A stretch of DNA of 64,000 bases. Source: Dasyornis broadbenti. Its lineage: Eukaryota; Chordata; Aves; Passeriformes; Dasyornithidae. The translations under genes were made by a program, and so were the position numbers. Of this stretch, positions 37,301-50,700 are shown piece by piece. The number at the start of each line of letters is the position of its first letter. Within the stretch, counting starts at the first letter, position 1. The DNA is taken from positions 341,002 to 405,001 of the forward strand of contig VZRN01006297.1 of NCBI GenBank assembly GCA_013397935.1, written 5' to 3'. The notes under the pieces were generated by a model. It was given only the letters and a program-made list of their open reading frames with translations, was not told the DNA's origin and ran no database searches.

Positions 37301-38676
37301 AGTAAGTACTATCCTTTCTGGTTTTCCTTTTGTTTTGTTGTTTTTATTTCTTTTGGGTTTTTTTCCCTCTTCAGTACATACAAATATTTACTTATCCCAG
37401 TAAATTAAGCCACAGTGCCTTCAACTCTAAACCAGCACAAAATGCCAATGTAGTTTTCAAGATTAGACTTTCACTGTAAAAGATGTCATAGCAAGTTGAT
37501 CTCAGAGTAGAACCTATGTATTACTTTTATTTCAAAATACTCCAATTTTTTTGTCATGTCACAGCATAGTTACCACTTTCAATGTTGAAAAATCAATTGT
37601 GGTTTCTTTCTTGTTTAGAACTATGTTATCAGATACTCTTGTAGCAATGAAAACATAACTGTATGTCTTTGTTTAGTGTGTATATATGTATGTTTAAGAA
37701 TAGTAGCAGAATCTAAAGTTGCAGCTTTCCAAAGTGAGAATTGGCTTGTGATTAGTTTTTTGTAGTGCTAACTTATGAAAATGCCTGGGAATAGTGACAA
37801 AGGACACTTAAGTGGGGCACAGTTTGACATTTTAGACAAACAGTCTTGATGTCTGGATGGAGGTGGGGAAGACAACACTGCCTTCAACTGTGTGTTCCTA
37901 CCATTTCTCATCTTCCCCAACAACCAACTAAAGGAAGACCAAGTGCTCTGGTTTTTGAGGATCATATTTGTGATGGTTTAGCTCTGTCACTTTTCTCACT
38001 GCAGTGTCAGGTGAACTCATATCAAGCTAAGGGAGGGATGCAGGGGGATGAAAGAGTGGCTGCAGCCTGCAGAAATACCATGCTCTTGGGTTAGTTGGGA
38101 TGCCGTGTCAGACTTCACCTGTACTGGGACAGAGCTACTGTATTTTAGGTCTGTAGCCAGGTCAATTTGCATAATTTGATATGCTCTGGCCTGGCAGTTT
38201 GTTTGCAAAGCTCAGATTTTGGAGGTGTGTGACTTCAGTATGTCCTGTATGAGAACAGAAAGAAGGATGAGCAAAATTGTGCAAGGGTGTGTGTGTATTA
38301 GGGGTTTCCTGCTTGTATTGAAGTCTATTTGATTTAGGTCTCAGTTTTGGGAAAACATTCCTGAATTTTTAAATACTAAGACACAAGGCCAAGGTGATCT
38401 AAATAAAAAGTAGTTTAAAAAGAGTGTACATAAATCAGGAAATTCTTTGTTGCAGAGAAAATCAAATTTTGTTTAAATTAAGTACACTCTTCAATTCTGG
38501 GTCTGATTGCTGGCTGTGTCATAATTCAGTTGGGATTGTGGTCTGCTCAGTTGTTCATTAATGCATAGATTGATTTGCCTGGAATTGGTTGTCGTTAAAC
38601 ATTTCAAAAGGTGAAATTTAAGTGTCTAACTTTAGAAGCTGGTGACATCAAGTGGTTTTGGTTTTTTTCTTTGCAG
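34366..38676 (+). other. GNPTAB: GNPTAB intron 1 (most of it)
   Basis: The first about 200 bp belong to the CpG island; the rest is AT-rich and without a recognised exon. It holds a (CT)n run at 35031-35042 and a T tract near 36080-36093. The 3' end has a clear polypyrimidine tract and TTGCAG before exon 2. Confidence 0.7.
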
Positions 38677-38762
38677 GTTGTCTTGGAGTGGAGTAGAGAC
38701 CAGTATCATGTTATGTTTGATTCATACAGAGACAACGTTGCTGGCAAATCATTTCAGAACCG
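38677..38762 (+). CDS. GNPTAB: GNPTAB exon 2
   Basis: It encodes residues about 40-68, VVLEWSRDQYHVMFDSYRDN and then VAGKSFQN with a split arginine codon. The acceptor is CAG at 38674-38676 and the donor follows at 38763. This is the start of the luminal part just after the signal anchor. It is nearly identical to human as I recall it. Confidence 0.97.
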
Positions 38763-41700
38763 GTGAGCTTTACCTGCACTTGACAGTATTACACATTTTA
38801 CTGTTTAATTAAATACTGATATAAAATATTTTAGTTGAAGTAACATTCTGTTGAGTAGAACCTTATTGTATGGGCTCTAAATCTGCAGCAAATTTCAAAC
38901 TTAGTGGTTTAAATATAGTGCACAGTTAGTGCATAATCTCCCTGTTCGGAAGGCTGGCATTTGAAAGCTCTAGTAATATAATATAATTTGCATTTTAAAT
39001 GTGTTTAATTCATCCAGTCTCTAATGAAACATCAAAATGGTCACAATGCTAACAATGAAGGGAGGGACATAACCTGTCTTTCATATTAAGATAGGAAAAC
39101 ATAAATACTGTTCCTATATGCTTAAAATTTCAATTTTCAGTGTATTGAGAAGTTATTTCTAATTTACCTTACATTTTTTGTGATGTCTTATGAGGTTCAT
39201 TGTTTAGCAGAGAAGTCAAAAAGCTGGTAAGAAGCTTTTAAAAACTGAGTGCATGGGAGACTCTCTCACAGCAAGCTGGAAACCAAGTCATATGGGTAAT
39301 TTATTTCAGTTATGTTAGCTGCTACATGACTTCCTGTGGTTTCATCACTCATGTCTGAATAGCCATGGAATCTGTGGCTCAAGAGGAAGTGGACTGTGGG
39401 TTGGTAGGTGGAAGAAAGCTACTAAGCAGATACCATCTGACTCTTAATATTCATACACTTGACTGGGAAAAGAACTAACCCTGAAAACAGATGATTTAAT
39501 CTGCCTTGAGTTTTGTTGACTCATGGAACAGTAGAAATGATCAGATCAATTTGTCGTGCTTTAGGTGGTGTGAGATAATTGTAAAAGTACATTGCATGGT
39601 GTTGGTGAATACTATGAACTTTACAGTCTCTTCTCTTGCTCTTCTCCCCCATTTCTCAAAGGATGACAGATAAAAGCAGATGACACTGCTCACATGGATG
39701 AATAGCTTAATGTTTGCATGTTTTAGCAGTACTGAAGTGAAAACGTGGCAGTTTGGTCCTGCCAGTACTAAAATGCCTGACTTTGTCATAATTAAGTGCA
39801 GTGTTTTTATTGTTGACTTTGTCCAAAACAAAATCACAAAACTTATTGCTGTGGTGTAGATACAGTCAGTTCCCATTTCTGCAGTGTTTCCTTACTTCAT
39901 TTTGGTTGAGTAAAGCACTCCTTTGGTTGAGTAAAGCGAGTGTTCCCCTGTCCTGTCTGGGGGACTGGTGACTCTGGTTTTGTCTTCAAGCAGGATCCTA
40001 CTGATACTTTTAGGTTTTTGAGTAAAGCATGCATACATTTTGGAAAGAGAAAAATATAAAAGCCTCTGTTAAATTGTCTGGGAGTCTCGAAGGAATTGTA
40101 CAAAGTGATGATTTTCTGTAGAAAGGTGTTAAGATAATTCCCACTTGGAATCAAAGTGCACTTTTAAGACTATTAGTGAACCAGAAGTTAGTCATGTCAA
40201 GGAGGGGAAATAGGTGATTAGAAGGGTAGATGTATTTAGATAATTGACCCAGCTCATCTTGGGCTTGACCTGTTTGTCTGACTAATGTTTCTGATGAAGA
40301 CCAAATGTAAAAGAACCATGTGAAGGAGAAACATAGCTACAGAATTTTAGAGTTTTTGATCTTCTCTGAACTTCAACAATTTGCAAAAGACTTTGCATGT
40401 TAAAATAGTGTTTAAGAACAATACTACTGAAGCCTGGTATCTGTTCCTTTTTTATTTTAAACCATTTTACAGCAGAATTCCACTTACATACTCCTGAAAA
40501 TGTAAATTCTCAGTATACTTTAGGAAGCTGTGAAACCAGCTGGAAAGCTTTGGCCAAGTCCGGAAAGGTACAGTCTTAACAGTGTCACTTAGCTTAATTG
40601 GAAACAACAAACTGACTTGAGATATCTGGTTTTTATTACTGTGTATGATAAGCATTACTTTTTGAAACAGTGTATGCTGTAAAGGTACATTAAGAAAATT
40701 TATTGAACATTTGGATAAATTTTAAGCAATTAGACTAGTGGATCTGCAACAGTTCCCTTTTTTTTTTTTGTGATCTGTCTATTGCCGCTGGTAAAGAAAA
40801 ATGAGTTGGCCCTGCCAGGGTTGATTGAGTTGACATGCCTGCATCTGACCAAAAATGCTTTTCCTCTGTGGAGTTTATTGGCATGTGGCTGTACAGTATT
40901 TGAAATCACATGGGTATATGTGCTAATGCATAGAGACATACTTTAAGGAAATGGTAAATTGGAGAGAGGCTTCACAAAAGGCAAAGTTGCTCAAGAGTTG
41001 GAGTTCTTTCAGACATACTATGTTCTTCAATGAAGCCTGGGTAAATAAACTCTGCACTTTGCCCAGAAGTCTGAAGGCTGGGCATTTTTGAAATCCGCTG
41101 ACTTGAGACAGGTGCCTCCACCTAAAACACCTCTTTCTGAGTTGTAGCATTCCAGGGACAGTCAAACCAGTAATTTAACTGATCACAACAAATACAGAAA
41201 AACTGGGAGAGCTCCTGCCATTGAATTTCTACTCCTCTGGAGGACTTTTTAGTTCAAAACATGCCTTGCTAATGAACTAGAAGCTAGCCAGCTCTGGAGA
41301 AGAAGGTGAAATAATAGATTAGAATTGTAATTGTATTCAGTAAATTGACTTTTTTGGGGTAGGAGGGTAGCCTCCTGCAGATGTGAGAGGCTTTCTGGGT
41401 GGTGCTGCTGGGGAAGGCAGCACTGCTGCTGAGATGTTCAAACTGTCTCAGAATGACCCCCCCCCATTATCCTCTGAGGGTTGCAGCTGCCTTAGGAACA
41501 GTGGTAAATAGAGTACGAAATGTTCCTGTCCATTGTGCTGTGATGAGCTACTGGCTGACCTTTTACCAAATTTTGTGCTTCACTTACTGAGTCTGAGCCA
41601 GTAGAAAATGAAGCTGGGTGCAAGCTCTGCATGGCATGCTGTGCAAGGGAAGGTGGACAAAATACCTGCCTGAAAGCTCTGGATCTCTTTGAATGCTTTT

Positions 41701-44700
41701 GGAGGGATGCAGTGGGTGGAGAGGGAACACCTGTGAACACCTCTCTAATGCTGAGATCCACGGGGTCACACAATGATGTTTTTCAATGTTTGCTAGGCTA
41801 TCTACAGTTTAGGAAGTTATTAAATAGATATGAGACGGGAACTTCTGAAAATAATAATTGGGGCACCCTCCTGCTCTCTGGGACTGAGAGATTCACCTCT
41901 GGCAGCAGCCTGGAATACCTACTGACACAACACTGTGGATAATCTCCACTCCCTTGGAGAGGAGATTATCTTAAATAAAATAAAAAAAAGGTATCCAAAC
42001 CACTTCCTTCTGCCTTGTATGTGCTAGGAAATCTGTAACTCTCCAGAAACAGCTCCAGGATATTCAATTGTGTCAAGAGTTAAAAATTTGTCTGCTGTGT
42101 CTAGAGTCTGAAATCACGTACCCAAATTAGACTGTTGGTTTATAAAATGCCCTGTTAATATAATCTAAGAGACATTCCTAGGATAGAGACCTGGTCCTGC
42201 TGAGATATTACTGGCTCTGGGAAATTAAATAACAGTAAGTATGACTTAAGTTATGCTTCATGCTCTCCTGTCTAAAGCAGTTGGTGAGTTAAGAATGTGC
42301 TCAGGTCCTGGTACTGACTTGAAAAGTATTTGATGGGTTTGAAGGAGTTGGGCTATGAGTTCGTGTCAGTGAAATTTAGAGCATAAAGTTAGGATTTCCT
42401 TTAGTTACTGAACAGTTATAACCACTTTTGGTTTTGTGTCCTTTTGGTTTATGTCTGTGCTGTTTTGTCAAAGGCTTGTGTATAATTAAGACATGATATA
42501 TATAGCTAAAGAGAGTCTTTTTGCTTTGTCTTGTTTGCAGCCCAGACACCGAGTATTGCTGTTGTTAGACAGAAATTGCTATTGTAGGATGCCATGAACA
42601 CTTGTAATGTAATATTAAACAGCTCATGTAGCTTTCCTTTGAATTATGTAGGCTTTGTTTACCCATGCCAATTGATGTGGTGTACACCTGGGTGAACGGC
42701 ACAGATGTTGAATTGATCAAAGAATTGCAACAGGTCAGGGAACAGATGGAGGAAGAACAGAAAATAATGAGGTAATAATCTCTTATTTTTTCCATTTAAC
42801 TGACAGCAGCAATCTAACGCTGTACTAGTTTTCTTTATTTTTTTCCCATGTTACTCAACATGAAAATTCAAAGCATATCTTCTCACTTCTTCATTTGATT
42901 ATTCACAAAACCCTGTTTCAGTTCTACTTTTAGCTATCAAGTACTGTCTAATTAGAAAATTGTTTAAGATAAGCATAATAATTAAGGCTCCTCTGTCATG
43001 AATTTGTAAAATGCCACATGGAAAACTGTGCATCATATATGTCATTTTGTATTGATTTCTATAACTCACTTTGTAAATAATATTAGTAAAACTATGCCTC
43101 AAATATAACCTCTCTTCATCCCCTTTTTCTGTCCAGACCCCCTGGTATTTCTTTTTGTAATGGGCTTCAAAAAATCTTAAGCATGTTTCTTAAATTCTTC
43201 TTTTTAGATTAGTTAGATTCATAGCCTCACAAACAGTGAAATTGAGAAATAGGAAAATAATTTATGCATGTTATAAAGGTATGAGTTGGCCTTAAGCTAA
43301 GGAAGCAAAGACATGTATTGCTGCATTTGTTGTTGTAGAGTGTGCTATACAGTCCTGCAAAATTACTGATCTAAGCCTTCAAACACAGGCTGCTGCAGAT
43401 AGCCTGGATTATGTCTTGTAACCATTGATTTAGTTTTTGATAAGTAACTCTGCTCACATGATCTGTTTTGGTCGGTAAATATACTAAATGGAAGGGCAAG
43501 TCTGTATTTTAAGGATTATAATAATTTAGTACAGAATAATGAGAAATCCACAGGTAAGAGGATTGATCTGATTTTTGGCATGTTATGTCTTGCAATTTAG
43601 GTACAACTGACAATGTGCTCTGAAGGGAAATTCAGGATCTTTTCATTGTTACCTAAACAATGAAAATATTCATAGAACTTTAAATTCATTGACCTTAAAC
43701 ATAGACAGTCTCTGCTCTGAAAACTTTCAAATTTATGCTAATATTTTCCTAGCAGTTCATATAGCTAATATTAGTCAGTTTAGCTTTGTCATCACTCATG
43801 CTGTGATTCCCATTTTAGAAAGGAAAAACGTTGGTTTTTTCCATAACACTGGTTTGGAAAGCTGAAATTAAGCTTATGAGTAAGACCCATTTCTATACCA
43901 TGTTTGCTATCTACAGGGTCACCCGGTTCTCTCTCAGGTAGATAATTTTTTTTCACGTACTTTGAGATGAATGACTACTATTGCAAAAAGAACTGTTCCA
44001 TAGACCTTATCAGAATATTTATGTTAGGCAAAACAATCAAGTCAACCTAGCTTCAGGTCACTTCATCCTGATTTCCTACCAGTGTTTTTCACATCAACAT
44101 CACTTTTGTTAAGTGACCTAAAAATAACCCCATAAATTCCTGGTAGCAAAAAGAGTCCTGCTGCCACAACTCTCAGCACAGACACAAATTTTTGAGCTCC
44201 ACACTGCATGGGGGTGAGCAGTGAAGGGCACGTGTGACAGCCTGTGCTTAGCTTGGCAGGACCAATGGCAAGGCCTTGGCAGCTTTTTTATCTGGGTTAT
44301 TGGTGCTTTGACAAAGTGTCCTTGACTCAATTAGCAATCTGAAACTAGACTCAATTCCTTACTGTCAATTCAGTGTTATTCAATATAGTTATTTTAACTT
44401 TGTAATAGGGAAATCCTTGGAAAGAATGCAACAGAACCAACAAAGAAGAGGTGAGTTTTTGTGATTTTTTTTTTTTNNNNNNNNNNNNNNNNNNNNNNNN
44501 NNNNNNNNNNNNNNNNNNNNNNNNNNNNNNNNTTTTGGGCATGAATTGGAATAAGTGATATTCTACTCATTGTTAGCTGAAAGCAGATGCTGGTTGAGGG
44601 GGGTTGTTTGATTTTCTATAGCCTGTGCAGGCTTTCCTATGTCACTTCAAGAGCTGACAGCATGATAATATATGCATTGAATAAAAGTAATGTGACATAT

Positions 44701-47700
44701 ATGAATGAGCTTCTTAAAATATAAGTTTCTGGAGTTTGGAATGTGTATCCTTATTGCTATTTAGGGATAGCTCCTATTCCAACTATGAAAAAATTTTCAT
44801 GCTTTTGCATCAAAAATCTCCAGGTATATATGCATTAAAAATTGTGTTGCTTTCACCTGCTATTTGTACACATGGCACTGCAAGTAATTGTCTGTGGAGG
44901 GTCCAAGCCTCCTGTGGCTCTGCTGCCAGGAAGCAGCAGGACCTGGTCTGGCCCAGTCACTTGGCTTGGTCCTTTTGTTATTTAGAGATTTTTTGTAGAG
45001 TCTCCTCTGTGGGCAGACTTGGAAATCTTGGAAACTTTTGAAAAAGCAGTTTTGGGAATGCACTAAACACTACCAGTCAGATATTTGCCTTCCACAGGAA
45101 AATAAGCTTGTGTTCAGTAATTTCTCCCTGCCACAGCAAATGTTACAAATAATTGATCAGATTTTACAAAAACTTTTCTCATTGCATCCTCAATTGATTT
45201 TTGGCTTAAATTCTTTAGTGGTGTTAAATATACCTTTGGTGTTTTGCTGTAGTGAGAAGCAGCTGGAGTGTTTGCTGACACACTGCATCAAAGTGCCCAT
45301 GCTTGTCCTGGACCCTGCGCTGCCTGCCAACATCACACTGAAAGACCTGCCGTCCATTCATCCTGCTTTACAAGCTGCTAACAATATGTTCTTCATAGCA
45401 AAACCAAAAAATCCTTCTACCAATGTGACTGTAATTGTTTTTGATAGCCCTAAGGATGGTAAGAAGCTCTTTGTCAGATTCCATCCAGTTTTCTAGAGCA
45501 AGTTTTTTAGTAAGCTGCAGTGAATTAGTTTTGGGGTTGGTTTTTTTTTTCCCTCCCCTCCAATACTGACTTTGATGCTGATTTTCTGTTTTACTTTAGC
45601 AAGTCATGCAGTGTCTCTCTTGCCTTCAAACTGTTTCTCTAAATGATGGCATTAATGATACTGTTTGCTTACCTCCCAGACAACTGATTACAGATGATTA
45701 GAGTTCCGTGCTTTAAAAGGCTATTGCAAAACAGGTTTGATATCTGAATATCTGTGTTGCTCTGATAATCTCAAGAGGCTGGGGTTTAGACTGAGGAAGA
45801 TTAGTTTTAGAAATCCTCTTTTAATTGCTGTGAAGTCTAGCTTGAATAACGTGCAGTAAGTTCTGCCCTTGTTCAAAGGATTGTCAACTGTAAAACAACA
45901 CTATTCATGTGTTCAGCATATATAAGTAGGGTCTTAGAGCTTCGTATTTTGTTGAATATGTAGTGCCTGACCACTAGCCCAACCACTGGTCTTTATTTTA
46001 CCAGCAAGAATTATTTACTGTTTATAAATATTTATTTTCACACCATAAATATTCAAATATCTTCAATTTGCAAAAATAGATCTTGGTTACTAGAATATAC
46101 AAAAGAAGTGAATTTATACTGAAAGAAGTTTTTGATTTGCAATGCATTTTATTTATTCTAGTTGAAGCTGCCCATTCTGGAATGTTAAAAGACAACAACA
46201 AACAAATAGTATGGAGGGGTTACTTGGTATGTACTTTTACAATCTGTTGATCAGCTTTTGTATGACATTCTGTACATTTTCAGAAAGCTTCTGTGCTATT
46301 TTCTTTCCATAACTCACATGTACTAAAGAGTGAAAGCATTTAGACCAACCCTTATTGTTATGTGAATTTTTCTGTGTTTAAAAAGGTCTTTATACTCTGT
46401 TTTCTTGTTTTTAGACTACAGACAAAGAAGTTCCAGGTCTGGTATTAATGCAAGACTTAGCCTTTCTTAGTGGATTTCCAGCTACATTCAAAGAAACAAA
46501 CCAGCTACGAACAAAACTACCAGAGAGCCTGGCCTCTAAAGTAAAACTGGTAAGGCTCTGGAGGAAAGAGTGCCTTAGTTGTACTAGTCTTTTGAAGTGG
46601 CTCAAGTATGGAATCTCACCCACCTAGGAGACTTAGAATATTTCTGAGAGTAATCTGAGGGTTTTTTGTGAGATTCTTCTTTAGTTAAGAGTAGCCAATA
46701 GTGGCTCAAAAGAGTTGCCTGCAAAAGACCAATTTTCCATTCTGTGACTGCAAGTTATCAGGCATTAGATTTTCTAGCCTGCAGTTGATTAACAGGTACC
46801 AGCCTTATCAGTTTCTCTCAGCCATTTGCTGGAGGCTGTTCTCTTACAGTAGCATTCGAGATCACTGGCTTGTTTAATGTGACAGAATTTTGCTTGTGTA
46901 GCTTCTTAGCTTTTTTTTTTCCCTCTTAGCTCTCTTAATAGTAACAGCACTGAACACTGCATTTCTCTTTGTTACATACTCTGTAGGGTCTTGAGCAATT
47001 TGCACTTCAGCTTTCCCACCTGCAAGGCAACAGAAGACAACTTGTGTGACTGCCATTTTGGACACCTGTTAGCATTACAGCCAGGCTTAATAGATAGGTG
47101 AAGGTTTAAAAAGTTCGTTAAAGGCGTTGGCTTTTGTACTGGAGAGCGATGTGATTTGTGGTGTGAAAAGGACTGAGGCCAAGGAGTTTGTGGAGGAGGA
47201 GGAGGAGTTAACAGGGTTAGTGGGATGGCATTCCATAGGTAATTTGTCTGCAGTGGTCTGATATCCACCTGTAGCACGTGCTAATTCACTTTATGGCTTG
47301 TTCTTCTTGGTGCTCAAATAGACATGAAGGGTTTTTGGGGGAGTTTTGGGTCATTTTTTGGGTTTTTTTGGTAGGCTGGGCTAACAACTCATGTACTCTG
47401 TTGCAGAAATTATCTTGTGTAACTCCTTTCATAGGCTGGTCACACTCCAACATAATGCAAGCTGAAATTCTTCTTTCTTGTCTCAGCTTGTGTTAGCTGA
47501 CTTAGAGTCTTCCTAATGGCAGAAACCTCGCAAAGTAAATGCATTATTACCTCTCTTCCTACATACTCTAAAACAGATTAATAGAGAGAGCTTTTAAACA
47601 CTTATTTAAGCTTAAATAGGTATTTTCTTTTTGCTTTGTTTGGATCTCTAATGTCCCAGCAGTTAAGTAACAGTGGATATTCATATGGTTCATTGTTGTC

Positions 47701-50700
47701 CAGATGAACATAAAGGCTCTATCTTTGGGATGTCTTAGATATGTTTCCCATCTCCTTGTCTATTTTTATGGAAGTGACATCTCATGCCTATTATGTTTCT
47801 GTATGATTTTTCCTTACCCTGTCTTGGTTGTGTTTTTTCATTTGTCAGCAGTCATGTTTCATCTATTTGTGCTGATTCCCATTTACTCGGTATGTTCTTA
47901 CCTTCATGTAAACATTGCCATTGTAATCAACTCATTATCTGTTCCTAAGAGCTCCTCTTCTGCAATTTGGTCGGGCATATCTCTGTATAAACACAATATT
48001 TTATCAGGTATCTGCAGCATTCTGCAGTTTTCTTCCCACTCTGCTTTGCTTTGTTTCTTTTCTTCCTGGTGGATGCCTTAGAGCAATTAAATTGGGATTA
48101 TTATATCCTGTGTGGTCATAGCAGTGAATTCTTTCCCAACCAGGCCTCTGCTCTTGATAGCAGCAATTCATGTATGCTATACTTATAAAGAAACATATGT
48201 ATGTGAATGTAAGAAGTGTTTCATTTTCATGCAAAATTTTTACATATTTTTACAAATTTTAAAATTTTTACACACTTTACAAGTATAGATGAGGTTGTTT
48301 CTGTAGAAGCCTTTGGTAAGCTCTGAGCTCAGAGTCAGTTCTTCCTTCCGTGGACGTTGTAGGTAGGCAGTAATGGTAAATACAGCCACACGTGGTTTTC
48401 TCCTTACCAAAGGGAGATGTTAGTGCTACAGTTAAGTAAAAGAAAGATTTGTTGTTCATGGTCTCCACTGAAATGTGCAGCAATTCCTCGTTATCATTTC
48501 TGGAATCTCTGAAGTGGTGTGAGATGCCTGGTGGAGAGGAAGAAAGTTGCACCTGAGCTTGAGCGAGACTTGTTTCATAGACACCTCCTGATGCTTGATG
48601 GGTTTCTGTGCTTTAAGTGGCTGTTTCTTAGTTCAATGCTACAGGTAAAGAAATGGTAATAAACACTGAACAATACTGCTGTTAGAAGGGACGAAAGGTG
48701 AGAAAGGGAGAAGTGTAACTGTTGATGCATTTGTGTTGAATGTTAATAATGCTGTTTTAGTTAGATTGTTTTCATGTGATTGAAATAACTTCTGAATCCA
48801 AGGAGGACCAAAAATTTTACATCTAGGCCAGATATTTCTTCTAGAAATCTAACTCTCTGAGAAGAGCAGCTGAGCTCAACTACAAGTGATTAAAATGCGG
48901 TTAAAATGTGAAGATTCATGATATAATGAATGTATTTTCAAGGAGAATTGTGTCTGTTACAGTCTACTGAATTTTTGTACTTAGGGCCTGCATTGTAATG
49001 TAGTGGTATGGAAGTTTATTTCAAGATGAAAACTGAGCATCAGTGTATCTGCTGGGCACATTTGTTGTTGTAGGTTTTGTGTTATGACAGATGAAGTTTA
49101 AAGTTATATTTGTTAGCTTTTCATTGTCTGTGTATTCTTAACTGAGCATTAGAAAGCCACTAGATGGAGGTGTTACTCTGGTTGTGAAGCTGATGGCTGC
49201 TAAGCTGTTTCTTTAAGGGTTCCAAAGACCTTGCCTTGGACCTATACATGAAGAACAACTGAATATTTCATTTTCACTTACCCCTACCCCCCTTAATTAC
49301 ATTTCTAGAGGAAGCTATTATTGAGCCTAAAGAGACACTTGTAAATTAAAAACTAGGTTGTGATGTAAAGATTGACAAGGAAAGGATTGACAAGGCAAGG
49401 GGATGTGATTTGTTTGATTTTGGGTTTTTTGAGGCTGTCATGCTAACAGTTTTTCACTGAAATTGTGTACAGGAATGAAAGTATTTGGAGAAAGTTGATT
49501 TTTTTTTTTTTTTTTTTTTTTTTTCCTTTCAAGATTTGATATCCTGATTGCTTTAAGGACAACTAAGACCTTGTAGATCTCCCACTTTGCAAAATATCAT
49601 CTCCTTTAATCTGCACACATACACATAAATATGGACAAGTGATGTTCCAAACTTAGGGCTCTCTTAATGACCTTGTCTTACTAATGGAAGTAAATCCACA
49701 GGCATGTTGGGTGTTTTCTGTCCTCACTGCCTTGAGCATGGCGGCTCTGGGATTCTTTCTGTGACTCATCACTGTTTTTGGAGCAGATAGGTGGCTCCAG
49801 GAGTTGGTGTTGCATGAGCACACAGATGTAGTAAGTAAGCTCTGTAGAAAAAAATCTAAGGCATTAGTTTTGACTCAGAGATGACCCTCCTGCTATGCCA
49901 TCTTATAAAGGGAGCTTGAGGTGTTTGTAAAGACAGTGTTTTATATTCATAAGGCTTTTTGTAACTCTTTAATGCAACATGTGCTTCCTTTCTCTTGCTA
50001 TGTAGGCATATGAATTTTCCCAATATCCATATTGGAGTGGGAAAAAAGGAGTGTCTTATTTCCTTAATAAGAAGTTTTGGTCAATAACAATTTAAAGCAT
50101 AATAATTTAAGGACTGGTTAGGAATGTAAGTACCGCTTCAGAAAAAAAAAAATTCTCTTGATGCCTTCTACCTTGAGAAAATGGAAATGATGGCATTTAC
50201 TTCTGCATGGGGTGTCTGAGATCATCTGGCCTGCCTCCTAGTCTAGTAAGCGTTGCCAAATATGCTGGCTCCATGCTGGAGAACTGGCATTTCAAGTTAC
50301 CTGGTGGAGATAATGCAGTTTTCCTGTGTGGCTTTCAAGCGTGTGGTAAAAATGGGTCCCAGTGGTGGTCTGGGTGTGTGCCTGCAAGGTATGTTCTCAG
50401 CCCACCTCTGTTAGCAGAAGCTCACTCAGTTGTTCTTCTGTTCTATTTTGGCAATACCTTTGGATCTGCTGACCTGTTTTGGCAGGATGAAGATGTTTTC
50501 TGGAAGGGAATGGGTGATTGCATCCATCTCTACTGAGAGGAGGTTGATACCTATGGGACATTAAAAAATCTGCCAGGAGACAATTCCATTTAGATTGTAC
50601 CAGCAACAAAATGCTCAGAGCAGAGCTTGCAATTTATTAAAATCTAGTCAGTTATTTGACCAGATACCTTCACTGAAATCTAACTTTATTGATAGCTCTG

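Noticed and set aside
50207..50536. 109-codon open frame in GNPTAB intron 7
   Set aside because: No splice signals in phase with exons 7 and 8, no homology recognised, and exon 7 joins exon 8 in frame without it.
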